Shown in pieces: positions 27,635 through 37,284 of a stretch of DNA of 64,000 bases. Location of the stretch: assembly GCF_007997295.1 (NCBI RefSeq), contig NZ_VORY01000004.1:1-64000 (forward strand). Direction: 5' to 3'. A program made the translations under genes and the position numbers. This stretch comes from Gillisia hiemivivida. Lineage in GTDB: Bacteria > Bacteroidota > Bacteroidia > Flavobacteriales > Flavobacteriaceae. The notes below the pieces were generated by a model, which was given only the letters and a program-made list of their open reading frames with translations, made no database searches and was not told the origin of the DNA. Within the stretch, counting starts at the first letter, position 1. Every line of letters starts with the position of its first letter.

Positions 27635-28915
27635 ATGAAAAGAAAGAATGCAGTTTCTAAAAAATCTAAAAGCTCCTTGTTAAAAAGCCTTGGTCCAGGA
27701 TTTTTACTTGCCGGAGCGGCCATTGGAGTTTCTCACTTAGTGCAATCTACACGTGCTGGTGCCGATTATGGATTTATTCTTATTTGGGCATTAACACTCG
27801 CCTGTGTCACCAAATATCCTTTTATGGAATTCGGGCCAAGATATGCTGCTGCCACTGGAAACCACCTCATCACAGGTTATAAAAAATTGGGGATATTTCC
27901 ATACTGGGCATTTATCGTGTTTACCGTGGGTACGATGTTTATTATTCAAGCTGCGGTAACTATTGTAACTGCTGGATTAGCAGAGAGATTATTTAACTTT
28001 GGATGGTCACCCTTTGTTTGGAGCCTGGTCATTTTAATTTTCTGTATCTCACTTCTTCTCATTGGAAAATATCCCGGATTGGATAAAAGCATGAAGATCA
28101 TAGTTAGCTTTCTTACCATAGCAACCTTAGCCGCTGTTATTATGGCTTTAGGTGCTGGAACTATGACCAAGACAATTCAAACTCCTATTCCCTCCTTATG
28201 GACTACTGCAAGTGTCGGTTTTATTATTGCATTTATGGGTTGGATGCCAATTCCACTAGATGCCTCGGTCTGGCATTCTATCTGGACTCGGGAAAAAGCT
28301 AAACAAACCAAGCATAGACCAAGCATAAAAGAAGCTTTTACCGATTTTAATATTGGATACCTTTCTGCATCCTTTATTGGATTGCTATTTCTAACATTAG
28401 GTGCTTTGGTTATGTTTGGCAGTGGCACTTCGTTTTCTTCTAACAGTGTAGAATTCTCTTCTCAATTAGTAGACCTCTACGGAAAAACTTTAGGATCATG
28501 GAGCACACCAATAATTTCAATCGCAGCATTTGTTGCCTTATTAAGTACTACTTTAACAGTTACAGATGCATTCCCACGTGTCATCTCAGAATTATTAAAT
28601 ATAGAAAAGAAGGAGCTTCAAGTAGAAAAGAAAAAATGGAAAGATTATAAAATTGGGATTTTTGTTATACCCATTCTCTCTTTGTGTATTCTATTCTTTC
28701 TTTCTGGTTCCTTTATATTTCTAATAGATTTCGCCACCGGACTCTCCTTTCTATCGGCTCCGTTTCTCGCATGGTTCAATTATAGATTGGTGACGGGGGA
28801 TCATTTAAAAAAAGAAGATCAACCAACAAAGGCTTATAGAATTTTTAGTTTGTGCTGCTTCGCTATTTTAGTGATCTTCACTTTCGTTTATCTCTATTAT
28901 ATAATATTCATGTAA
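27635..28915 (+). CDS. Nramp-family transporter lacking canonical metal-site motifs
   Basis: 426 residues, about 11 membrane helices, inner membrane. The start LKSLGPGFLLAGAAIGVSHLVQ aligns with Nramp helix 1, but the metal-binding DPGN is replaced by an IGVSH-type sequence. In helix 6 the usual MPH is replaced by WMPIPLDASVW. The metal-liganding Asp, Asn and His are thus absent, and transition-metal transport should not be assumed. Related sequences are generally annotated as divalent metal transporters. It starts 24 bp after the esterase gene, so the two are probably cotranscribed. Confidence 0.8.
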   Translation: MKRKNAVSKKSKSSLLKSLGPGFLLAGAAIGVSHLVQSTRAGADYGFILIWALTLACVTKYPFMEFGPRYAAATGNHLITGYKKLGIFPYWAFIVFTVGTMFIIQAAVTIVTAGLAERLFNFGWSPFVWSLVILIFCISLLLIGKYPGLDKSMKIIVSFLTIATLAAVIMALGAGTMTKTIQTPIPSLWTTASVGFIIAFMGWMPIPLDASVWHSIWTREKAKQTKHRPSIKEAFTDFNIGYLSASFIGLLFLTLGALVMFGSGTSFSSNSVEFSSQLVDLYGKTLGSWSTPIISIAAFVALLSTTLTVTDAFPRVISELLNIEKKELQVEKKKWKDYKIGIFVIPILSLCILFFLSGSFIFLIDFATGLSFLSAPFLAWFNYRLVTGDHLKKEDQPTKAYRIFSLCCFAILVIFTFVYLYYIIFM

Positions 28916-28925
28916 TGTTTTATAC

Positions 28926-28958
28926 AAAAAATCTTGACTTTCATCAGGATCTTTTTTT
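28926..28958 (+). terminator. Terminator of the Nramp-like gene, overlapping the convergent gene's 3' end
   Basis: AAAAATCTTGA and TCAGGATCTTTTTTT pair with one wobble and one mismatch, followed by a strong T-run. The downstream arm lies inside the last codons of the minus-strand gene ending at 28944. Confidence 0.75.
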
Positions 28959-29735
28959 GTTTGACCTTATTTGCAAATCCCAACTGTTAAGTCTCATTTT
29001 GTTTCTTTCTAAGCATTTGTCAGGCACAAAAATCGTTTTATTTATGCTGTGGTATTCTTTAATAATATACTTATAGCTAATTTCATTTTTATAATTGTAA
29101 AAAATTATTTCTTCAAATATTCCATTAGGAATATTTCTCTCTTTTTTCCATTCTTCAAAAGCTGTTGAGTGAGTTAAAATTGGTAAATGAAACTGTGTCG
29201 AATCTCTAATAATGTAATGATTTGTACCAACAGGAAAGGATTTTTTTCTTTTACGCTTTCCTATATATTGAAGCTTATAGTGCTTAAAATATTTGTTGTC
29301 CATTAGTGTGTCAGCCAACATATTAAACTCATATTCTTCAACTCTAAATTTAAAATCATTTTTGTATAAAAAGTCACTCTCACATTCTAAAGTCAATGAT
29401 TCCAAATTGGAAAAATCTTCCTTTTTTAATGAAATTTTAGCCCATATTAGATCTTGAACTATGAATTCTATTTCAAAATTTAGACTATCTAAACTTTCTA
29501 TTTTTGCATAGTAACTATTGTCTTTAGAATTCGTAATGTAATAAAGAGTTTTGTTGGAAGAAGAATCTTCGTAAGATTCAAACTGATATTCTATTAAATG
29601 ATCAAACTGATATTTTTTTTGGCCAAAACAAGAATTATTTATAATAAATGTTAAAATTAACAAATACCCTATAAAAGGATTTGTAACTGGAAAGAAATAG
29701 AAAGTAGTAAAGAACATTTGGGTAAATTTTTTCAC
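28944..29735 (-). CDS. Exported protein, function unknown
   Basis: 263 residues. A hydrophobic segment ending IINNSCFGQ (about 20-39) suggests a signal peptide, with an unusually long N-terminal stretch, so the true start may lie further in. The mature part is beta-rich and hydrophilic (FDHLIEYQFESYEDSSSNKTLYYIT is its opening), reminiscent of GLPGLI- or DKNYY-type secreted flavobacterial proteins but without a firm match. Its last codons (SNKKRS) run through the terminator of the neighbouring gene. Confidence 0.65.
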   Translation of the reverse strand: MKKFTQMFFTTFYFFPVTNPFIGYLLILTFIINNSCFGQKKYQFDHLIEYQFESYEDSSSNKTLYYITNSKDNSYYAKIESLDSLNFEIEFIVQDLIWAKISLKKEDFSNLESLTLECESDFLYKNDFKFRVEEYEFNMLADTLMDNKYFKHYKLQYIGKRKRKKSFPVGTNHYIIRDSTQFHLPILTHSTAFEEWKKERNIPNGIFEEIIFYNYKNEISYKYIIKEYHSINKTIFVPDKCLERNKMRLNSWDLQIRSNKKRS

Positions 29736-29760
29736 GTGAATTGGGGTTTGAATTTATAAA

Positions 29761-29792
29761 ATCCTGCAATCTACAATGTGTTCCTGCAGGAT
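29761..29792 (-). terminator. Terminator-like hairpin after the 197-aa lipoprotein gene
   Basis: The 8-bp perfect arms ATCCTGCA and TGCAGGAT flank a 16-nt loop; on the minus strand they are followed by TTTTAT. The hairpin lies between the two small unknown genes. Confidence 0.45.
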
Positions 29793-29899
29793 TAGTTAAG
29801 CGGTTAAGCACGGAACTAGGAAAATAAAAACCAAATAGAAAATCGGCGAGGATTTTCTTAAGGACTCTAGAACTAAACAATTGAATTAAAATGCGTTAG

Positions 29900-30493
29900 C
29901 TACGTATTTGTTATTCTCGCTATTGCTTTTTGAATTCTTTTTTTCGTTTGTTTATTGTTTAATGGACTTCCATTAAATTCATATCGGTCTACAGATTCAA
30001 TAATTTTATTGTAATTATTTATAACACAAAAATAAATGACTCCGTTATTTGTATCCCCATAACGTGCTGTCATTGTAATTAGAATTGTATACTTTTTTTC
30101 GCTTATTAATATTTCTTCTGGTGCCTTAACAATCCACTCTGGATTTTTAAATTTGTGGTATGTGATCATCTCAAGAATCTTGTTAACAGTCAAATAGTCT
30201 TCTGACATTAGTTTTAATTCGAAATGCTCAGCTTTATTTAATTCCGATTTCAAAGTTTTAATCACGAATGTTTTTATAACCTCTCTATCGTCATATTTTC
30301 TTTCACTAATATTATTTACTCTATTGTAAATTTCAATATTTGGAGTTACAATATTAAGACTGTCTTTATCAAATATCTTTTTCTCGATATTTTCATTAAT
30401 TCCTAATACATAATCAGGATATGATTTTTGTTTAGTAGTTCCGCAACTTAATATAATTGTGCTCGTCAAAAGTAGAAGTAAGGTTTTTTTCAT
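29900..30493 (-). CDS. Small lipoprotein, function unknown
   Basis: The frame extends up to 30535, but the ATG at 30493 gives a typical lipoprotein signal, MKKTLLLLLTSTIILSC, so this start is chosen (197 residues). No domain is recognised. The C-terminal half (EILISEKKYTILITMTARYGDTNNGVIYF) is beta-rich. Composition is low-GC and Lys/Asn/Ile-rich like the unknown gene downstream, and the two form a small pair of unknowns between Nramp and dnaK. Confidence 0.65.
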   Translation of the reverse strand: MKKTLLLLLTSTIILSCGTTKQKSYPDYVLGINENIEKKIFDKDSLNIVTPNIEIYNRVNNISERKYDDREVIKTFVIKTLKSELNKAEHFELKLMSEDYLTVNKILEMITYHKFKNPEWIVKAPEEILISEKKYTILITMTARYGDTNNGVIYFCVINNYNKIIESVDRYEFNGSPLNNKQTKKRIQKAIARITNT

Positions 30494-30580
30494 ATGTAGC
30501 ATAACTAGGGATAGTAAAACATCTAAAAGATGCAAAATAACAAAATCTTTTAAAGAGACATAAAAATTAATGAGAACAAA

Positions 30581-30610
30581 AAAAGATCCCGATTTTCATC
30601 GGGATCTTTT
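30581..30610 (-). terminator. Strong terminator of dnaK
   Basis: The 13-bp perfect arms AAAAGATCCCGAT and ATCGGGATCTTTT flank a TTTC loop. It works on either strand and lies 40 bp past the dnaK stop. Confidence 0.92.
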
Positions 30611-30649
30611 CATTATGGATCTTGTAGGGAAGATCTATTATTTAGATGC

Positions 30650-32566
30650 TTATTTAACTTCTTCGAAGTCTACATCTTCAACATCATCTGCCTGTTTAGC
30701 ATCATCTGCTCCACCTGCATCTCCTTCTGGAGCTCCGTTTGCACCTGGTGCACCTTGAGCATCCGCTTGCGCTTTATACATTTCTTCTGAAGCTGTTTTC
30801 CATGCTTCATTCAATTTGTCTAAAGCAGGAGAAATTGTTTCAATTTCCTTAGTTTCGTAAGCTTTCTTCAATTCTTCTAAAGCATCTTCAACTGGTTTTT
30901 TCTTATCCTCAGATATTTTATCACCAAATTCCTTCAATTGCTTTTCAGTTTGGAAGATCATTCCATCAGCCTCATTCAACTTGTCTACTTTCTCTTTTGT
31001 TTTCTTATCAGATTCAGCATTTGCTTCAGCATCTTGCTTCATCTTTTGGATCTCTTCTTCAGTTAATCCAGAAGAAGCTTCAATTCTAATATCCTGAGAT
31101 TTGTTAGTAGCTTTATCTGTAGCACTTACTTTAATAATACCATTCGCATCAATATCAAAAGTCACTTCAATTTGTGGAGTTCCTCTTTGTGCTGGTGGAA
31201 TACCATCTAAATGGAATCTACCAATGGTTTTATTATCTGTTGCCATAGGACGTTCTCCTTGCAATACATGGATCTCAACCGATGGTTGATTATCTGATGC
31301 TGTAGAGAATACCTGAGATTTTTTAGTTGGAATTGTTGTGTTAGACTCAATTAACTTAGTCAATACACCACCCATAGTTTCAATACCAAGAGAAAGAGGC
31401 GTTACATCTAGTAACAATACATCTTTTACATCTCCTGTTAATACTCCACCTTGAATAGCTGCTCCAATTGCAACAACCTCATCTGGGTTAACTCCTTTAG
31501 AAGGTTTCTTTTTAAAGAAAGCTTCTACTTCTTCCTGAATTTTAGGAATACGAGTAGAACCACCTACTAAAATAACTTCATCTATATCACTTACAGAAAG
31601 ACCAGCATCACTTAATGCCTTTTTCACAGGATCCATAGAACGTGTTACTAGCTCATTAGCTAATTGCTCGAATTTAGATCTAGATAGAGTCTCTACCAAG
31701 TGTTTTGGTCCACTTGCAGTAGCCGTAACGTATGGTAAGTTGATCTCTGTTTGTGTAGAAGAAGATAATTCGATCTTCGCTTTTTCGGCAGCTTCTTTTA
31801 AACGTTGTAAAGCCATAGGATCTTTTCTAAGATCGATGTCTTCAGCTTTTATGAAAGATTCTGCAAGGAAATCTATGATCACCTGGTCAAAATCATCCCC
31901 ACCTAAGTGAGTATCACCATTTGTAGATAACACTTCAAATACACCATCTCCTAATTCAAGGATAGAAATATCAAAAGTACCACCACCAAGATCATAAACA
32001 GCGATCTTCTGGTCAATAGATTTTTTGTCTAATCCGTAAGCCAATGCTGCTGCAGTAGGCTCGTTGATTATTCTTCTAACTTTAAGTCCTGCGATCTCAC
32101 CAGCTTCTTTAGTTGCATGACGTTGAGAATCGTTAAAATATGCAGGAACAGTTATAACCGCTTCAGTTACCTCATGTCCAAGATAGTCTTCAGCCGTTTT
32201 TTTCATTTTTTGCAAGATCATTGCAGATAATTCTTGTGGAGTATACATTCTCCCGTCGATATCTACTCTTGCAGTATCATTATCTCCTTTGATCACTTTA
32301 TAAGGAACTCTTCCTGCTTCCTTAGAAGATTCAGAATATTTGTTCCCCATAAATCTCTTTATAGAAGATATAGTTTTTGTTGGGTTTGTAACAGCCTGAC
32401 GTTTTGCAGGATCTCCCACTTTAATCTCACCACCTTCTACAAATGCAATTACAGAAGGAGTTGTTCTTTTCCCTTCAGCGTTAGGGATTACCACAGGCTC
32501 GCTACCTTCCATTACAGATACACAGGAGTTAGTAGTACCTAAGTCAATTCCAATTATTTTACTCAT
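30650..32566 (-). CDS. dnaK: Molecular chaperone DnaK (Hsp70)
   Basis: 638 residues, full length. The ATPase domain opens [16 protein letters not shown] and contains [38 protein letters not shown] and [14 protein letters not shown]. The linker is [15 protein letters not shown], followed by the peptide-binding domain, a helical lid and a Gly/Ala-rich tail ending [10 protein letters not shown]. It is a single gene: neither grpE nor dnaJ is adjacent. The upstream region holds a sigma-54-like element and a TGACA/TGTCA palindrome. Confidence 0.98.
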   Translation of the reverse strand: MSKIIGIDLGTTNSCVSVMEGSEPVVIPNAEGKRTTPSVIAFVEGGEIKVGDPAKRQAVTNPTKTISSIKRFMGNKYSESSKEAGRVPYKVIKGDNDTARVDIDGRMYTPQELSAMILQKMKKTAEDYLGHEVTEAVITVPAYFNDSQRHATKEAGEIAGLKVRRIINEPTAAALAYGLDKKSIDQKIAVYDLGGGTFDISILELGDGVFEVLSTNGDTHLGGDDFDQVIIDFLAESFIKAEDIDLRKDPMALQRLKEAAEKAKIELSSSTQTEINLPYVTATASGPKHLVETLSRSKFEQLANELVTRSMDPVKKALSDAGLSVSDIDEVILVGGSTRIPKIQEEVEAFFKKKPSKGVNPDEVVAIGAAIQGGVLTGDVKDVLLLDVTPLSLGIETMGGVLTKLIESNTTIPTKKSQVFSTASDNQPSVEIHVLQGERPMATDNKTIGRFHLDGIPPAQRGTPQIEVTFDIDANGIIKVSATDKATNKSQDIRIEASSGLTEEEIQKMKQDAEANAESDKKTKEKVDKLNEADGMIFQTEKQLKEFGDKISEDKKKPVEDALEELKKAYETKEIETISPALDKLNEAWKTASEEMYKAQADAQGAPGANGAPEGDAGGADDAKQADDVEDVDFEEVK

Positions 32567-32616
32567 AACAGTATACGTATTTAAATTTTATATATTCAAT
32601 TTCACAAACACAAATA

Positions 32617-32657
32617 GTCAATCATTATGCCAGCGGTTTAGTTCTGACAGGTTGTCA
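32617..32657 (-). promoter_or_regulatory. dnaK control region: sigma-54-like element and TGACA palindrome
   Basis: On the minus strand, TGGCATAATGATTGAC (plus 32617-32632) resembles the minus-24/minus-12 sigma-54 pattern TGGCAC-N5-TTGC, 51 bp before the ATG. Directly upstream is the palindrome TGACA-ACC-TGTCA (plus 32645-32657). No TAnnTTTG box is obvious. This arrangement suggests stress control by something other than HrcA/CIRCE, which is not seen. Confidence 0.45.
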
Positions 32658-32851
32658 TAAATATTGTTTTTATTGGCATTCCATCTTTATTGCGCCTCTA
32701 AGTAGCACAATAAAGCTGTCGGGCTTTGCGCTTAATCTTTTAATTTCTCAAAAAAATTAAAAGGATATCGCTGCAATCCCTAATGCAAAATATTCTTAAA
32801 CATTTCTTAATAACAAATTCATAAAAATGAAGCCTTAGACTAACAAATCCT

Positions 32852-32859
32852 TATTTTTG
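32852..32859 (+). promoter_or_regulatory. Minus-7 box of the sdaA promoter
   Basis: TATTTTTG matches TAnnTTTG and lies 20 bp upstream of the ATG, so the leader is short. The minus-33 region is poor. Confidence 0.45.
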
Positions 32860-32879
32860 CGTGTAAATTTTGTAGTAAA

Positions 32880-34313
32880 ATGCGAGAAATAGAATGTATT
32901 AGTGTTTTTGACATGTTAAAGGTTGGGGTTGGTCCATCCAGTTCTCACACCTTAGGGCCTTGGCGAGCAGCCCAACGATGGATCCAAGAACTCAAGGACA
33001 ATAAATGTTTTGAAGAGGTAGATTCTGTTCATATAGATCTTTATGGTTCCCTTTCGCTTACCGGAAAAGGTCATGCTACAGATCTAGCCGTAATGCTTGG
33101 TTTAGCGGGATTCGATCCGGTTAAAATGGAAATAGATCAAATAGACCCGGAGATCTTTAATATTAAAACCACAAAATCTATCATTTTAAATGGAGAGAAT
33201 GCCATTCATTTTGATCCAGAGACACAGATCAAATTCAATAGAAAATTCCTGCCTTTCCATCCTAACGGGCTCACTTTTAGAGCGACCTTAATAAACGGAA
33301 AGAAAACCTCCTCTTCTTATTATTCTATAGGCGGAGGTTTTGTGGTGAAAGAAGAGCGAAAAAATGCTTCAAAAAAAATGAAGAGCTTTCAGGAATTTCC
33401 CTTTCAAATAGAAAAAGCGACAGAGCTTCTGGCTTATTGCAATGCAGAAAATAAATGCATTTCAGAAATAGTAATGGAAAATGAAAAATCCTTACGCTCT
33501 CCAGAAGAAATTCACCAAGGGCTAAAAGAAATTTGGGATGTTATGCTGGAGTCTATGTACATAGGTTGTCATACAGAAGGTTCACTTCCTGGAGGGCTCA
33601 ATGTGCATCGCCGCGCTTTCGACATGAACAAACGTTTATTAGGTGAAGCAACTTATAATTCTCCGCAAGAATGGCTGGAAACCATTAGAAAGACTGAGGT
33701 GAAATTTAGACAGATCCTTAAATGGGTGAGTTGTTTTGCGATAAGTGTGAACGAGGTAAATGCTTCTTTAGGAAGAGTAGTAACCGCTCCAACCAATGGT
33801 AGTGCAGGAACTGTTCCAGCAGTGCTCATGTATTATATGGTAATAGAGAATCACAAGGCTACTTTCGAGGATATAAAGAGATTTATGTTGGTAGCAGGAG
33901 AAATAGGAAGTTTATTTAAAAAGGGAGCTACCATCTCTGCGGCCATGGGTGGCTGCCAAGCAGAAATTGGGGTATCATCGGCTATGGCGGCCGGTGCCTT
34001 GACAGAAGCTATGGGAGGAACTCCAGCGCAAGTTTTAATGGCAAGTGAAATTGCTATGGAACACCATCTAGGTTTAACTTGTGATCCTATTGGAGGCTTA
34101 GTGCAAATTCCTTGTATAGAACGAAATGCCATGGGAGCTATTAAGGCAATTAATGCTGCAGAAATCGCTATGGATAGCGATGCTTCAAAAGCAAAAGTGC
34201 CTTTAGATAAGGTGATAGAAACCATGTGGGATACGGCAAAAGATATGAATTCTAAATATAAAGAAACTTCAGAAGGTGGTCTCGCAGTAAGAGTGAATTT
34301 GAGTGACTGTTAA
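32880..34313 (+). CDS. sdaA: L-serine ammonia-lyase (iron-sulfur type)
   Basis: Converts L-serine to pyruvate and ammonia. 477 residues, a single-chain form with the N-terminal beta domain (about 1-160: [40 protein letters not shown]) and the C-terminal catalytic alpha domain. Cysteines that can hold the 4Fe-4S cluster are in [17 protein letters not shown] and [22 protein letters not shown]. The gene stands alone between divergent dnaK and a CPBP protease gene. Confidence 0.95.
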   Translation: MREIECISVFDMLKVGVGPSSSHTLGPWRAAQRWIQELKDNKCFEEVDSVHIDLYGSLSLTGKGHATDLAVMLGLAGFDPVKMEIDQIDPEIFNIKTTKSIILNGENAIHFDPETQIKFNRKFLPFHPNGLTFRATLINGKKTSSSYYSIGGGFVVKEERKNASKKMKSFQEFPFQIEKATELLAYCNAENKCISEIVMENEKSLRSPEEIHQGLKEIWDVMLESMYIGCHTEGSLPGGLNVHRRAFDMNKRLLGEATYNSPQEWLETIRKTEVKFRQILKWVSCFAISVNEVNASLGRVVTAPTNGSAGTVPAVLMYYMVIENHKATFEDIKRFMLVAGEIGSLFKKGATISAAMGGCQAEIGVSSAMAAGALTEAMGGTPAQVLMASEIAMEHHLGLTCDPIGGLVQIPCIERNAMGAIKAINAAEIAMDSDASKAKVPLDKVIETMWDTAKDMNSKYKETSEGGLAVRVNLSDC

Positions 34314-34371
34314 TTTTAAAACAAACTCTTGGTAAATTATCCTAACTTTATTTTCTACTAGCACTACCATA

Positions 34372-35055
34372 TTGTTTAAAGCAAGGCATATCACATTATT
34401 TAAAATCAAAAATCTGTTCCGAAATTATGGCTGGATGCTGGGTTCTTACTTTGTGTTTTTCGCCTTTCTGGGAATACTTCAAGCAGTTTTTCCGAATTTA
34501 GATTTTATAAAATATCAGCAATCAGACCTTAATGCCTTAATGTCTGAAAATCCATGGAAATTTGTTTTATTGGCAGTTGTTATAGCTCCTGTTTTGGAGG
34601 AGGGAATGTTCCGTAGCCTTATTAAACCATCCCCAAATGAATTTATTTTTTTTCTTTGCAGCTGGATTCTTGTGGGGGCCGCTATTCTTATTCCAGTAGA
34701 TGTTCATTGGACATTAAAATTTGGTTTCCTACTACTCTTTATCACTTTGATCTATTTTTTTCTGAAAGAATTAATTCCAAGAGCATTTCAGTATAAAGCA
34801 TGTAGTTTTTTGAATAGGAATTATATATCCATCTGGATGATCACCTCAGTTATTTTTGGCTTGGTCCATATCTCCAATTATGTAGATGGCTTTCGTTTAG
34901 ATTTTTTATTATTCTTAATGATAGTTCCAAGAATTATAGCCGGTTTTTACTTTGGAAAAGTAAAGGTTGAAAATAAAAGTATGATTTGGCCTATCGCGAT
35001 GCATGCCATGAACAACGCAACTGTAGTTGTATTTCTTATTCCTAAAATGATTTAA
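34372..35055 (+). CDS. CPBP-family intramembrane metalloprotease
   Basis: 227 residues with about six membrane segments. The three CPBP motifs are visible: EEGMFRSLI (EExxxR, near 79-87), FGLVHISNY (about 162-170) and the final HAMNNATVVV. The start is a TTG at 34372; the only other early option is the ATG for Met22, which would cut into the first hydrophobic segment. Prenyl-protein-like proteolysis is the family activity, substrate unknown. Confidence 0.85.
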   Translation: MFKARHITLFKIKNLFRNYGWMLGSYFVFFAFLGILQAVFPNLDFIKYQQSDLNALMSENPWKFVLLAVVIAPVLEEGMFRSLIKPSPNEFIFFLCSWILVGAAILIPVDVHWTLKFGFLLLFITLIYFFLKELIPRAFQYKACSFLNRNYISIWMITSVIFGLVHISNYVDGFRLDFLLFLMIVPRIIAGFYFGKVKVENKSMIWPIAMHAMNNATVVVFLIPKMI

Positions 35056-35066
35056 ATTCAAATTTT

Positions 35067-35531
35067 TTATTCTGAAACACAGCCTTTCTTAGTTCGCGTG
35101 TCTATAATATAAATAATCTTCCAAGCATCTTTTTTCTTGAATAACTGAAAAGTATTCACCCCACAATGACTTAGCTCCCCATTTACATAAAATGAGTAGG
35201 GAGTAGAAACATTTGCCATTGGCCCATCTACCTGAACTTTAAAGGAATGTATCTTTTCCTGAAATTCTGTAGTTTTTGGAATGGCATAGATCGCTTTCAA
35301 AAAGTTAGAATAATCCGTGGTAACTAGATCTGAATCTACTCCCTCTTTAACACTTATAGAATGCATTTCTACCATTGGGTCTGCCATTACCCTAAGCGCC
35401 GTGGTGTCTTGCTTATGAAAAGCAATAAAAAAATCTTCTATTAAGGTCTTTGCTGAAACCTCATCTATGGTTTCTTGTGCAGTGCCTATAAAACCAATAA
35501 AAAAAATAAGAACACTTAAATATTTCTTCAT
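35067..35531 (-). CDS. Exported NTF2-like (SnoaL-fold) protein
   Basis: 154 residues with a signal peptide ending GFIGTAQ. The rest follows the NTF2-like layout: helix [29 protein letters not shown], then beta strands with [25 protein letters not shown] and [15 protein letters not shown]. Such domains often act as small-molecule binding scaffolds; no catalytic role can be named. It is divergent from panB with a 61-bp gap. Confidence 0.8.
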   Translation of the reverse strand: MKKYLSVLIFFIGFIGTAQETIDEVSAKTLIEDFFIAFHKQDTTALRVMADPMVEMHSISVKEGVDSDLVTTDYSNFLKAIYAIPKTTEFQEKIHSFKVQVDGPMANVSTPYSFYVNGELSHCGVNTFQLFKKKDAWKIIYIIDTRTKKGCVSE

Positions 35532-35541
35532 GATTCTAAGT

Positions 35542-35573
35542 TTTGAATGTGGAACTCTAATTTACTACTTTTA
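35542..35573 (+). promoter_or_regulatory. Promoter of panB
   Basis: TTTG at 35542-35545 and TACTTTTA at 35566-35573 are 20 bp apart; the second differs from TAnnTTTG only in its last base. Transcription would start near 35580, which supports the panB start at 35593. Confidence 0.5.
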
Positions 35574-35592
35574 CTCATCTAAAAAAAAGCTA

Positions 35593-36411
35593 ATGTCAGT
35601 TGCCAAGAAACAATACAAAAGAATTACAGTTAAATCGTTGGTGGAAATGAAAGCCAATGGAGAAAAGATCGCTATGCTAACTGCATACGATTATACCATG
35701 GCTCAAATTGTAGATGGCGCGGGCATAGACGTGATCCTTGTAGGAGACTCTGCCAGTAATGTTATGGCGGGGCACGAAACCACCCTTCCTATTACCTTGG
35801 ATCAAATGATCTATCATGCAGCTAGTGTGGTGAGAGGTATAGAACGTTCATTAGTAGTTGTAGACCTTCCTTTTGGAAGTTACCAGAGTGATCCAAAGGA
35901 AGCACTTAGGTCTGCTATTAGAATTATGAAAGAAAGCGGTGGACACGCAGTGAAGATGGAAGGCGGAAAAGAAATTAAAGAATCGATCAAAAGGATTCTG
36001 AATGCTGGAATTCCTGTCATGGGACATTTAGGACTTACGCCACAATCTATATATAAATTCGGAACATACACAGTACGTGCAAAGGAAGATCAAGAAGCTA
36101 TAAAATTAAAAGAAGATGCTCTTTTATTAGAGAGATTGGGCTGTTTTGCGATGGTATTGGAAAAAGTGCCGGCAAAACTTGCTAAAGAAGTGGCAGAAAG
36201 CGTGAGCATTCCAGTTATTGGTATTGGTGCAGGAAATGGCGTAGATGGACAAGTTTTGGTGACTCATGATATGTTGGGAATGAATCATGAATTTAATCCG
36301 AGATTCTTGAGACGCTATGCAGATCTTCATGGAGAAATGACAAAAGCTTTTGAAGGTTATAAAAATGATGTGAAAAGTAAAAGTTTTCCAACAGATGAGG
36401 AGCAATATTAA
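35593..36411 (+). CDS. panB: 3-methyl-2-oxobutanoate hydroxymethyltransferase
   Basis: The first committed step of pantothenate synthesis: transfers a hydroxymethyl group from methylene-tetrahydrofolate to 2-oxoisovalerate. The open frame begins at 35467, but residues before the ATG at 35593 ([13 protein letters not shown]) read through the promoter and are not protein-like, so 272 residues is chosen, the usual size. Seen are [19 protein letters not shown], the metal site [36 protein letters not shown] and [22 protein letters not shown]. It uses the valine precursor made by the ilv operon at the right end of the window. Confidence 0.96.
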   Translation: MSVAKKQYKRITVKSLVEMKANGEKIAMLTAYDYTMAQIVDGAGIDVILVGDSASNVMAGHETTLPITLDQMIYHAASVVRGIERSLVVVDLPFGSYQSDPKEALRSAIRIMKESGGHAVKMEGGKEIKESIKRILNAGIPVMGHLGLTPQSIYKFGTYTVRAKEDQEAIKLKEDALLLERLGCFAMVLEKVPAKLAKEVAESVSIPVIGIGAGNGVDGQVLVTHDMLGMNHEFNPRFLRRYADLHGEMTKAFEGYKNDVKSKSFPTDEEQY

Positions 36412-36537
36412 ATCCTATTTCTGCCTGATATTTATATACGATGTTGCATCAATCTAGTTTAGCAGCCATCAAAAACGAATAAAACTATTTCTACCCAATC
36501 CGGTATCCGGCTAGTAGTAAATCCTAATACCCAGAAT

Positions 36538-37245
36538 TTGAATTCAGAAAAAATTCTTTCTACAAAACAAAATCTTCAAGTTTTATATGAAGACAATCAT
36601 CTTATTGCAATCAATAAGAGACCCGGAGATATTGTGCAAGGAGATAAGACAGGAGACACTCCTCTAAGCGAGCATGTAAAAGAATACATAAAGGACAAAT
36701 ACGATAAACCGGGAAAGGTCTATTTGGGAGTTGTACATCGCTTAGACAGACCTACCAGCGGTATTGTGATCTTTGCCAGAACTTCTAAAGCGCTGCCTAG
36801 ATTAAATCAATTATTTAAGGATCGGGATGCACAGAAAACCTATTGGGCACTTGTAAAAAATATGCCTCCAAAAGAAGAAGATACACTTATACATTACTTA
36901 AAAAGAAATCCCAAACAGAATAAATCTTACGCTCACATTAAAGAAGTGCCAGAGAGCAAAAAAGCAATTCTAGATTATAGGATCATCCAGAAGTTGGATA
37001 ATTATTTTCTTTTAGAAATCGCATTGCATACAGGAAGACATCATCAAATAAGAAGTCAATTATCTGTTATAGGATCTCCAATTAAAGGAGATCTTAAGTA
37101 TGGATTCGACAGAAGTAATAAAGACGCTAGTATTTCCTTGCATGCCCGTAAATTATCTTTTAAACATCCAGTGAAAGATCTGGAGTTAAACTTAGTGGCC
37201 CCAGTACCAAACGATCCGATTTGGAACGCAATAAATATTTTATAA
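36538..37245 (+). CDS. RluA-family RNA pseudouridine synthase
   Basis: 235 residues. The catalytic motif VVHRLDRPTSGIVIFART (Asp near 72) and LEIALHTGRHHQIRSQLSVIGSPIKGDLKYG are diagnostic. There is no S4 domain, so it belongs to the shorter RluA/RluC-like group; whether rRNA or tRNA is the target cannot be told. The start is a TTG at 36538, and no nearby ATG in frame would keep the conserved VLYEDNHLIAINKRPG segment. Confidence 0.93.
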   Translation: MNSEKILSTKQNLQVLYEDNHLIAINKRPGDIVQGDKTGDTPLSEHVKEYIKDKYDKPGKVYLGVVHRLDRPTSGIVIFARTSKALPRLNQLFKDRDAQKTYWALVKNMPPKEEDTLIHYLKRNPKQNKSYAHIKEVPESKKAILDYRIIQKLDNYFLLEIALHTGRHHQIRSQLSVIGSPIKGDLKYGFDRSNKDASISLHARKLSFKHPVKDLELNLVAPVPNDPIWNAINIL

Positions 37246-37284
37246 ATAGCTTAACATTATAAATATTACTTTTAAATAAAAACC

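Larger units (their letters stand above)
32567..32879. other. Divergent control region between dnaK and sdaA
   Basis: 313 bp without an ORF. It contains the dnaK control elements at 32617-32657 and the sdaA minus-7 box at 32852-32859. Confidence 0.6.

Noticed and set aside
29635-29880. 81-codon open frame on the minus strand overlapping the unknown exported protein
   Set aside because: It runs across a hairpin and the N-terminus of the better-supported gene ending at 28944, and has no protein-like pattern.
29882-29899. GCGTTAGCTACG-like words considered as an integron attC core
   Set aside because: The sequence does not fit GTTRRRY, no matching inverse core was found and no integrase is present.
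33851-34225. 124-codon minus-strand frame opposite sdaA
   Set aside because: It lies fully within the well-supported sdaA gene, with no independent evidence.
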